Positions 33,101 to 39,421 of a stretch of DNA of 40,530 bases are shown piece after piece (within the stretch, counting starts at the first letter, position 1; each line of letters begins with the position of its first letter). A model generated the notes under the pieces. The model saw nothing but the letters and a program-made list of their open reading frames with translations. It did not search any database and was not told the origin of the DNA. The stretch is from Bacteroidota bacterium. GTDB lineage: Bacteria > Bacteroidota > Bacteroidia > UKL13-3. The DNA lies in NCBI GenBank assembly GCA_947446605.1, contig CANFHJ010000010.1, forward strand, positions 1 to 40,530. The letters are read 5' to 3'. The position numbers and the translations under genes were made by a program.

Positions 33101-33281
33101 TCGCAAAATTAAAGGTGTAACTTTAAGCGTAACTGGTCGTAACTTATTATTGTTTACAGACTATACCGGTGTTGATCCAGAAACTAGTTTAACTGGTGCT
33201 GGCTCTAATATTGGTGGATGGGATTATTTCAATAACCCTGGAACCAAATCTTACACTTTTGCTTTAAAAGCTAGTTTCTAA
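30129..33281 (+). CDS. SusC/RagA family TonB-linked outer-membrane receptor
   Basis: The 1050-residue protein has a signal peptide (ending VSVWAQ), then a carboxypeptidase-regulatory-like domain (about 25-100; ITGLVTDSKDPIIGATVQVK). A TonB plug (about 110-260; QPLIVVDGVPIDNS, DIESMNILKGPAAAALYG) precedes a long beta-barrel ending in an aromatic C-terminus (YTFALKASF). SusC proteins form the gated outer-membrane channel that imports glycans or peptides together with a SusD lipoprotein, which follows 27 bases downstream. No glycosidase, sulfatase, peptidase or sensor gene is adjacent, so the substrate cannot be guessed from context. Confidence 0.96.
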   Translation: MRKKLLTLLLAWMVSMVSVWAQTRQITGLVTDSKDPIIGATVQVKGTSIGTVTNSNGRYVLDVPANATTIIVKYVGYKASELSIAGISEINAALAIDKENLDELVVTAFGIEHQRKTLGYSSQKIGGDELKKSGEQNMIQGLAGKAAGVYVQGSGGTPGASAKVLLRGNVTFTGENQPLIVVDGVPIDNSTSQSVAGDYPYNANLQGVNSSNRGVDINPDDIESMNILKGPAAAALYGVRAGAGAIIITTKKGKKGAKSFSVDLNTSVEISQVNKLPNLQMKYSQGTGGGALNADKSGSIGAGIYKPGTTSANWGNLTKDSLGITPTDNMGNFFKTGYAYNNNISITNNTENSSMRVSIGRLTQSGVVPNTSFERTSARITMDSRLSKRFTMGGTVNLINSGGVRSQNGSNLSGVMLGLLRAPNSFNLNDPNQGGYKNPDGTQRQYFGIYDNPYWTVYENPFKDNVNRALGNINFTYDPLDWMTITYRLGTDMYTDQRKQVFAIGSWAPDNAPGGEIDENTQRYKEYYSDLLVSMKKDFSPDLKTTLLVGNNLNSRYSQDLFLRGRDLSAPGNYNLSNAANLYSSEGNVTIRTAALFADFNAAYKNFLFIGLTGRNEWASTFGTAKNNFFYPSANISLVFSELVKIPKMSFGKVRLAYAQAGMSPDPYRTRTYFTRSTYTDGFTGGLSFPYLGQNGYGYSSLIGNPNLRPERNTGMEVGADLRFFESRFGIDFTYYNQKSTDLLVTRPIAPSTGFSNLYTNAGSMVNKGIELIVSGTPVKLKDFTWDINVNYARNRNTVLELGEGLKEISLESGFTEMGAYAIKNLPYGVLYGTRWDRTSNGDLIIGANGLPRKALERGQIGNPYPKWYGGIRNTFTYKKISFTFLWDVRVGGDIWNGTWARLNNIGRTAESAEGREKFYIIPGQKVVSVNPDGSEVYASNDIKISAYNYYRTYKGDGGAYAAENAIQNGGWVRLRDASISYALPIGPKASRKIKGVTLSVTGRNLLLFTDYTGVDPETSLTGAGSNIGGWDYFNNPGTKSYTFALKASF

Positions 33282-33308
33282 AATGTTTAACGATTAAAAG
33301 AATTTACA

Positions 33309-34700
33309 ATGAAAAAAATAACATATAGCGTCTTAGCCCTTTTGCTAATAACGTTTACGGGTTGTAAGAAATTCGTTGATGGATATGATACATCTCCAAA
33401 CGATCCTTCGGTAGTTACCCCTGCCTTGTTATTGTCTAATTGCGAGGTTGCTTATTTTGCAACTGCCAACGGACAATTAAGCCGCCAAACTTCAATGATG
33501 GTGCAACAATCTACTGGCGTTGATGGCCAAAGTCGTGATGCCAATGAATATGCAATTGATGAAGGTTCTAATGTGAACGAATGGTCTGTAATTTATGGTA
33601 ATGGATTAAATAACCTAAAAACCTTATATAACCAAGCTGGTACAGCGAATCCACATTACCAAGGTATAGCAAAAATTATGCAAGCCATGTTCTTGGGTGT
33701 TGCTACAGATTTATGGGGTGATGTTCCAAATAGAGAAGCTTTAAATGGCGAAAAAGGATTGTCTCCTAAATATGATGCCCAAGTTGATGTAATGAGTGAT
33801 ATTCAAAAATACCTTGATGAGGGTATTGCATTGCTTAAAAAACCTGCTGATGCAAATAAAATTGTACCAGGTACTGATGATTATATTTATGCAGGGGATG
33901 TAAATGCATGGATTGCTGCTGCGCATGTTGTAAAGGCGAGATATTATAACCGCTTAAGCAAACGTGATGCTGCAGGTTCTGCTACTAGCGCTTTGGCTTC
34001 TTTAAATGATGCAAAATTAGCTGGCTTTGCGGGTAACGAAAACAACATGAATGCCCATTTTGGAACAAAAAGTAACGAGTACAACCAATGGTATGCTTTT
34101 ACTGTTGTTGAGCGCGCTGGTTACATGAAAACTGGACTAACCATGACAAACATAATGAACGCATGGACTGATCCACGCTTGCCTTTCTATTGTTTGCCTG
34201 ATTCTGGTAATGCCTATAATGGTTCTGCAACAGATGCGCAAAATTTAGATGCATCTGAGGTAGGTCCTTATTTGGCAACAGATGCAGCACCATTCCCATT
34301 GGTTACATACGCAGAAGCTAAATTTATTGAAGCTGAAGCCAAATTTAGAGCCAATGACAAAGCTGCAGCAGCTACCGCACACAATGATGCAATTATTGCA
34401 AGCGTTAACGCAGTTACAGGTGCAGCGCCAGAACAAATTTTTGTGGATAGCCAAGCAAGTGAAACGGCCGCAACTATTTCATTAGAAAAAATAATGACAC
34501 ATAAATATGTGGCTATGTTTGGGCAAATTGAAGCTTATGCAGATTGGAGAAGAACAAATATTCCTACTTTAACGCCAAATGCAAATTCAAACTTAGGCGC
34601 TATTCCTAGACGCTTGCCAACTGTATTGGATGAGCGTCTTTATAATTCCAATGCACCAAAAAATTCAGATCTTAAACTGCCAGTTTGGTGGGATAATTAA
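33309..34700 (+). CDS. SusD/RagB family outer-membrane lipoprotein
   Basis: The 463-residue product has a lipoprotein signal (LLLITFTGC, lipidated C19, then KK). It belongs to the shorter SusD/RagB-like group, seen in NEWSVIYGNGLNNLKTLYNQA, GIAKIMQAMFLGVATDLWGDVP, the AWIAAAHVVKARYYNRLS helices and a C-terminal MTHKYVAMFGQIEAYADWRR segment. SusD acts as the surface lid that captures the ligand for its SusC channel, encoded just upstream. The pair ends at a clear terminator at 34726. Confidence 0.93.
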   Translation: MKKITYSVLALLLITFTGCKKFVDGYDTSPNDPSVVTPALLLSNCEVAYFATANGQLSRQTSMMVQQSTGVDGQSRDANEYAIDEGSNVNEWSVIYGNGLNNLKTLYNQAGTANPHYQGIAKIMQAMFLGVATDLWGDVPNREALNGEKGLSPKYDAQVDVMSDIQKYLDEGIALLKKPADANKIVPGTDDYIYAGDVNAWIAAAHVVKARYYNRLSKRDAAGSATSALASLNDAKLAGFAGNENNMNAHFGTKSNEYNQWYAFTVVERAGYMKTGLTMTNIMNAWTDPRLPFYCLPDSGNAYNGSATDAQNLDASEVGPYLATDAAPFPLVTYAEAKFIEAEAKFRANDKAAAATAHNDAIIASVNAVTGAAPEQIFVDSQASETAATISLEKIMTHKYVAMFGQIEAYADWRRTNIPTLTPNANSNLGAIPRRLPTVLDERLYNSNAPKNSDLKLPVWWDN

Positions 34701-34720
34701 TTATTAATTATTGAAATGAA

Positions 34721-34756
34721 AAAAACGGATCACATTATTTGTGGTCCGTTTTTTTT
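34721..34756 (+). terminator. Intrinsic terminator of the susCD pair
   Basis: CGGATCAC and GTGGTCCG pair, with one G-T pair, around ATTATTT, flanked by five or more A residues and eight T residues. The T-run overlaps the -7 element of the next gene. Confidence 0.85.
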
Positions 34757-34763
34757 ATGTTTG
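34756..34763 (+). promoter_or_regulatory. Perfect -7 element (TATGTTTG) of the MOSC gene
   Basis: TATGTTTG is an exact TAnnTTTG match. Only CCCT separates it from the GTG start at 34768, so a leaderless message is expected. No -33 element is found at the usual distance. Confidence 0.5.
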
Positions 34764-34767
34764 CCCT

Positions 34768-35586
34768 GTGCTAAAAGTTACCGCCATAAACATTTATCCT
34801 GTGAAAGGGCTTCCTGCCATTTCATTAAATACTTCTAAGGTATTGGCGGCAGGTTTAGAATTTGATAGGCGTTGGATGCTCGTTGATGAAAATGGTATTT
34901 TTATTAGCCAAAGAAATACACCATTACTTTCTCAATTTACAATAGAACAGAATGATTCTGGGTTTTTAATTGGCTTTCCAACCTTGGATAAAAACCTTCA
35001 AATTCCACTTGATTCAACTGGAAATTCTATACGGGTAAAAGTTTGGGACGATGAATTCCTTGCTTCGCATTTTTCTGAAAATGCCGACAATTGGTTCAGC
35101 CAAATTCTTGAAATAAATTGTCGCTTGGTTTGTATGCTTGGCAATGTTGTAAGACCTATTGAAGCAAATTACAATAGCGGAAATGACCAAGTGAGTTTTG
35201 CAGATGGATTCCCATTTTTAATGATAGGCGAGGAGTCTTTAAAAGATTTAAATCAAAAACTTGAATTCCCCATCCTTATGGATCGCTTTCGCCCTAATAT
35301 TGTTTTTGCAGGTGGTATACCTTTTTATGAAGATGAAATTGCAGCATTCAGTGTCGGTTCGAACCAATTTGTTGCAGTTAAACCTTGCGCCAGATGCCAA
35401 GTTACAACCATTAACCAGCAAAATGGAATAATGGAGAATGAACCATTGAAAACATTGTCCACCTATAGGAAAATCAATAACAAAATAATGTTTGGACAAA
35501 ATGTAATTCCTAAAAATATCAATGGAATTATTTCAATTGGCGATGAACTAATTGTTCATTCCCACAAAACAAATCTGTTAAATTAA
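34768..35586 (+). CDS. MOSC domain protein with N-terminal beta-barrel domain (mARC-like)
   Basis: The start is taken as GTG 34768 (MLKVTAINIYPVKGLPA); an upstream GTG at 34741 falls inside the terminator hairpin of the preceding gene. The 272-residue product has the MOSC_N domain (PVKGLPAISLNTSKVLAAGLEFDRRWMLVDENG) followed by a MOSC domain. The characteristic cysteine lies in AVKPCARCQVTTI, and the DRFRPNIVF motif precedes it. In mARC/YcbX relatives this fold binds molybdenum cofactor and reduces N-hydroxylated compounds. No molybdenum cofactor genes are nearby, so activity is inferred only from family. One palindrome copy is inside the gene at 35356. Confidence 0.88.
   Translation: MLKVTAINIYPVKGLPAISLNTSKVLAAGLEFDRRWMLVDENGIFISQRNTPLLSQFTIEQNDSGFLIGFPTLDKNLQIPLDSTGNSIRVKVWDDEFLASHFSENADNWFSQILEINCRLVCMLGNVVRPIEANYNSGNDQVSFADGFPFLMIGEESLKDLNQKLEFPILMDRFRPNIVFAGGIPFYEDEIAAFSVGSNQFVAVKPCARCQVTTINQQNGIMENEPLKTLSTYRKINNKIMFGQNVIPKNINGIISIGDELIVHSHKTNLLN
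35356..35365. repeat. GGTTCGAACC palindrome, copy 5 (inside the MOSC gene)
   Basis: Exact palindrome followed by AA, read in frame as Gly-Ser-Asn-Gln, the same frame as copies 1 and 3. Confidence 0.7.
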
Positions 35587-35621
35587 AAAAGCAGGACTCA
35601 TTTCTGAATCCTGCTTTTTTT
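35587..35621. terminator. Bidirectional terminator between the MOSC gene and gcvP
   Basis: GCAGGA and TCCTGC form the outer stem with further pairing inside. The hairpin has A residues to the left and seven T residues to the right, and lies between two convergent genes. Confidence 0.88.
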
Positions 35622-35636
35622 ATGTGTTCGCAATTA

Positions 35637-38507
35637 TTAATTGCTTGCTTGTTCTGCGTATGCTTCAATCGGTAAACAGGCACAGATTAAATTTCTATCT
35701 CCATGTGTATTGTTTACCCTGCCAACAGTTGGCCAGAATTTAGCAGCGCGCACATAAGGCAATGGATAAGCCGCTTCATTACGTGTATATGGGTGCAACC
35801 AAGTGTCTGCAATTACCACCGATGCAGTATGTGGTGCATTTTTTAATACATTGTCCTTCATATCTGCAGTACCGTTTTCAATTGCGTTTACTTCGTTTTT
35901 AATGGCAATCATTGCATCGCAGAAACGATCCAATTCAGTTTTAGGTTCGCTCTCCGTTGGCTCAATCATAATTGTTCCAGCTACCGGGAAACTCATGGTT
36001 GGAGCATGGAAGCCATAATCCATCAAGCGTTTTGCAATGTCTTCTGCTTCTACACCTGTTGCGCCTTTGAAAATACGTGTATCTAAAATCATTTCATGTG
36101 CGCAACGGCCTTTACTTCCAACATATAAAATTTGGTAATCTTTTTCTAAACGTGCCTTAATATAATTTGCATTTAAAATGGCATATTTAGTTGCATTTTC
36201 TAACCCTTTTGTTCCCATCATTCTTATGTACGAATAAGAAATTAATAAGATAGATGCACTTCCCCATGGCGCTGCAGATACTGCACTCATAGATTGATTA
36301 CCACCATCCATATCAACAACAGCATGACCAGGTAAAAATGGTACCAAGTGTTTTGCAACACCAATTGGACCCATACCAGGACCACCACCACCGTGAGGGA
36401 TACAGAATGTTTTATGTAAATTTAAATGGCAAACATCTGCACCAATATTAGCAGGGCTAGTTAATCCAACCTGTGCGTTCATGTTAGCGCCATCCATATA
36501 AACCTGACCACCATTTTCATGAATTAAATTGCATACATCATTGATTTGCTCTTCAAAAATACCAAAGGTACTTGGGTAAGTAATCATTAAACAAGCAAGA
36601 TTGTCTTTGTGCTCAATGGCACGTGCTCTTAAATCTTCAATGTCTACATACCCATTCTCTAAAGTTTTTGTAACTATAACTTTCATACCCGCCATAGCCG
36701 CACTTGCAGGATTTGTGCCATGTGCAGATGAAGGAATCAAAGCAATATTTCTATGGGATTGTCCAATACTTTTAAAGTATTCACGAATAACCATTAAACC
36801 TGCATACTCGCCTTGTGCACCCGCATTTGGTTGTAAACTTATGCCAGCAAAGCCTGTAACTTCTTTCAGTGCATGGGTAAGTTCATTAAAAATTTGGGTA
36901 TACCCTGTTGCTTGGTTGCGCGGTATAAATGGATGTAATAAACCAAATCCAGGCATAGTTACTGGAATCATTTCAGCAGTTGCATTTAGTTTCATTGTAC
37001 ATGAACCCAAAGCAATCATTGAATGGCATAAAGACAAATCTTTTGATTCCAATAATTTAATATAACGTAACATTTCATGCTCACTGTGGTAAGAGTTAAA
37101 TACCGGATGAGTCATATAAGTGCTTTGACGGCCATAACCTGCAGGTGCTTTCAAATTAACTGTTTCAGCTTGTGTTTTGTTGATGGTTTTACCTGTTAGT
37201 AAAGAAGCCAATTGGTTTACATCAGCAATGGTATGTGTTTCATCAAATGAAACCCTCACATGTTGTGCATCCACTTTTGCAATATTGATTTCTGCTTTTA
37301 GGCAATTTTCAATGGCAACAGCAGCATCAGCAACTTTAACAGTTACAGTATCAAAATAATATTGGTTAACTACGCTTAATCCATTTTCATTCACTGCATC
37401 AGCAAAAGTTTGGGTCAAACCGTGCACCCTGCCTGCCATGCCTTTTAAGCCTTTTGGACCATGGTATACGCCATACATACTTGCCATAATAGAAAGCAGA
37501 ACTTGGGCAGTACAAATATTTGAGGTAGCTTTTTCTCTTTTAATATGTTGCTCACGTGTTTGTAATGCCATACGCAAAGCTGGGTTACCTTGGCTATCAA
37601 TTGACATGCCAATTAAACGACCAGGCATCTGACGTTTGTAGGCATCTTTAGTTGCAAAGAAACCTGCATGTGGTCCGCCGTAACCCATTGGTACACCAAA
37701 GCGTTGGGCCGAACCAATAACCACGTCTGCACCCCATTCTGCTGGAGGCGTTAATAAGGTTAAGCTCAATAAATCTGCTGCAACAGCTACCATTACATCG
37801 GCAGCTTTTGCTTTTGCCACAAAGGCACTGTAATCATTTACAGAACCATCACCAGCAGGATACTGTAACAAGGCGCCAAAATATGTTTCATCAAAAACTA
37901 TTTCATTGTGATCGCCAATTACCATCTCCACGCCAATTGGCTCGGTACGGGTTTTTAATACATCAATGGTTTGAGGGAAAACTTGGTTCGAAACGAAAAA
38001 TTTATTTGCTTTTTCTTTTTTAGTTTCTGCATATAACATGTGCATGGCTTCACCGGCCGCAGTACCTTCATCAAGAAGAGATGCGTTGGCAATTTCCATA
38101 CCCGTTAAATCAATAATCATGGTCTGGTAATTGAGCAATGCCTCTAAACGTCCTTGCGCAATTTCTGCTTGGTAAGGCGTGTAAGCGGTATACCATCCTG
38201 GATTTTCCATAATATTTCTCAATACCACACCAGGGGTAAAGGTTCCATAGTAACCCTGACCTAAATAGTTTTTATAAATTTTATTTTTTGCAGCTACTTC
38301 GCTCAACATTGCCAATAACTCATTTTCCGAAAGTGCCTCAGGCAAATTCATAGGTTGCTTCAACCTTATATGAGCTGGAATGGTTTCGTCAATTAATTGG
38401 TCTAAACTGTCTACACCAATTGCTTTGAGCATTGATGCCGTGTCATTAGCCATTGAAGAATTGTGGCGATAAACGAATTCATCGCGGTGGTTAGCTTTGA
38501 TTTGCAT
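35637..38507 (-). CDS. gcvP: Glycine dehydrogenase (decarboxylating), P protein of the glycine cleavage system
   Basis: The P protein removes CO2 from glycine and passes the aminomethyl group to the lipoyl arm of the H protein. At 956 residues it is the single-chain form with both halves fused. The pyridoxal phosphate lysine is K699 in NLHKTFCIPHGGGGPGMGP. Other landmarks are the N-terminal FVYRHNSS, NLPEALSENELLAMLSEVA, YGTFTPGVVLRNIMENPGWY and the C-terminal GRVNNTHGDRNLICACLP. The gcvT and gcvH genes are not in the window, so the system is split. A -7 element lies upstream at 38542. A near-match to the palindrome, GTTTCGAACC on its own strand, is at 37985-37994. Confidence 0.97.
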   Translation of the reverse strand: MQIKANHRDEFVYRHNSSMANDTASMLKAIGVDSLDQLIDETIPAHIRLKQPMNLPEALSENELLAMLSEVAAKNKIYKNYLGQGYYGTFTPGVVLRNIMENPGWYTAYTPYQAEIAQGRLEALLNYQTMIIDLTGMEIANASLLDEGTAAGEAMHMLYAETKKEKANKFFVSNQVFPQTIDVLKTRTEPIGVEMVIGDHNEIVFDETYFGALLQYPAGDGSVNDYSAFVAKAKAADVMVAVAADLLSLTLLTPPAEWGADVVIGSAQRFGVPMGYGGPHAGFFATKDAYKRQMPGRLIGMSIDSQGNPALRMALQTREQHIKREKATSNICTAQVLLSIMASMYGVYHGPKGLKGMAGRVHGLTQTFADAVNENGLSVVNQYYFDTVTVKVADAAVAIENCLKAEINIAKVDAQHVRVSFDETHTIADVNQLASLLTGKTINKTQAETVNLKAPAGYGRQSTYMTHPVFNSYHSEHEMLRYIKLLESKDLSLCHSMIALGSCTMKLNATAEMIPVTMPGFGLLHPFIPRNQATGYTQIFNELTHALKEVTGFAGISLQPNAGAQGEYAGLMVIREYFKSIGQSHRNIALIPSSAHGTNPASAAMAGMKVIVTKTLENGYVDIEDLRARAIEHKDNLACLMITYPSTFGIFEEQINDVCNLIHENGGQVYMDGANMNAQVGLTSPANIGADVCHLNLHKTFCIPHGGGGPGMGPIGVAKHLVPFLPGHAVVDMDGGNQSMSAVSAAPWGSASILLISYSYIRMMGTKGLENATKYAILNANYIKARLEKDYQILYVGSKGRCAHEMILDTRIFKGATGVEAEDIAKRLMDYGFHAPTMSFPVAGTIMIEPTESEPKTELDRFCDAMIAIKNEVNAIENGTADMKDNVLKNAPHTASVVIADTWLHPYTRNEAAYPLPYVRAAKFWPTVGRVNNTHGDRNLICACLPIEAYAEQASN

Positions 38508-38541
38508 ATAAAAAATTTTTCTGTTGCTTGAAAATGAAGGA

Positions 38542-38549
38542 CAAATTTA
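38542..38549 (-). promoter_or_regulatory. -7 element (TAAATTTG) of gcvP
   Basis: A perfect TAnnTTTG match on the minus strand, 34 bases before the start codon. A TTG lies 15 bases upstream, closer than usual. Confidence 0.5.
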
Positions 38550-38659
38550 TTTATTTTTAGTGTTCAATGGGAAATATTTTGGCCTTGCGAAGTTGATTTT
38601 TCTCATACTTCACGGGTTCTGAGCACTATAATTTCAAACAAATAAATTATCAAAGGGTT

Positions 38660-39409
38660 TTATTCAACCCAAAACTTCTTAACCAAATTACAATTGGTAC
38701 TTTGTATTTGGATAAAGTAAACGCCTGAACTTAAATTAGAAATGTTTAAATGACTTACTTCTCTATTGCCTGTAATAGCACCGCTAGAAAGGGTTTGACC
38801 TTGCATATTGCTTATGGTAAATTGGGCATTTTCTCTTAATGCAGGCACATAAACTTGTAAATCAGATTTTGCCGGATTTGGATATAAAATAACATCTTGG
38901 TTTTCTATCATCTCACTAACTCCAGTGCCACCTTGGACAATAATAGAATAACGCATATTGGTATCGTTTACAGTTTGTGAAATAGGTAGTGGTCCAAACA
39001 TAGCGGTTGCCCTAATTTGAATAAGCACTAACAAAGGATAAATTCCTGCTGAATTTGCTTTTGGGGTACCTGTTAAAGTAGCACAGCCCGTGGCGCCTCC
39101 TAAAATTTTACAATCCTTGTTATGGCAGGTATAGGTAAATCCATCAGGCATACCCACCACGCCTGTAATCCATAAAGTGTCTATTTTTGCATTTACCGTG
39201 CTTCCAAGCTGGGCCACATAAATAGTGGTGTCTTTGGTAATATGGTATTGGATAACTTGGCTGTACAATTGGCCAACTTTTGCCGTGTCTAATGCCACTG
39301 GCAAGGTTCCCGAGGTAGTTAAGTTTGGATCAGGTGTACATTGTGCAAATAAATTGTTTGTAAAACTCAAAGCACAAATGAGTATTATTGAAAGTAAGCT
39401 TTTTCTCAT
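38660..39409 (-). CDS. Secreted protein with type IX secretion C-terminal sorting domain
   Basis: The 249-residue protein has a signal peptide (MRKSLLSIILICALSFTNNL, ending FAQ) followed by CTPDPN. Residues from about 170 to the end form a typical T9SS type A sorting domain: VILYPNPAKSDLQVYV, FTISNMQGQTLSSG, ISNLSSGVYFIQIQ and KKFWVE. That domain is recognised by the type IX machinery and removed as the protein reaches the cell surface. The middle section (about 25-160) has several cysteines and a putative-Ig-like pattern (GLPDG-like, GCATLTGTPKANSAGIYPL) but no enzyme motif, so the role is likely adhesive or structural. It diverges from the next gene with only 12 bases between start codons. 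Confidence 0.88.
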   Translation of the reverse strand: MRKSLLSIILICALSFTNNLFAQCTPDPNLTTSGTLPVALDTAKVGQLYSQVIQYHITKDTTIYVAQLGSTVNAKIDTLWITGVVGMPDGFTYTCHNKDCKILGGATGCATLTGTPKANSAGIYPLLVLIQIRATAMFGPLPISQTVNDTNMRYSIIVQGGTGVSEMIENQDVILYPNPAKSDLQVYVPALRENAQFTISNMQGQTLSSGAITGNREVSHLNISNLSSGVYFIQIQSTNCNLVKKFWVE

Positions 39410-39421
39410 AATTATTAATTT

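Noticed and set aside
36601-37065. A 154-codon open frame on the plus strand
   Set aside because: It is antisense to gcvP, whose reading is unmistakable, and has no recognisable domain or start context.
38508-38659. Glycine riboswitch upstream of gcvP
   Set aside because: The leader after the -7 element is only about 30 bases and shows no aptamer-like stems.
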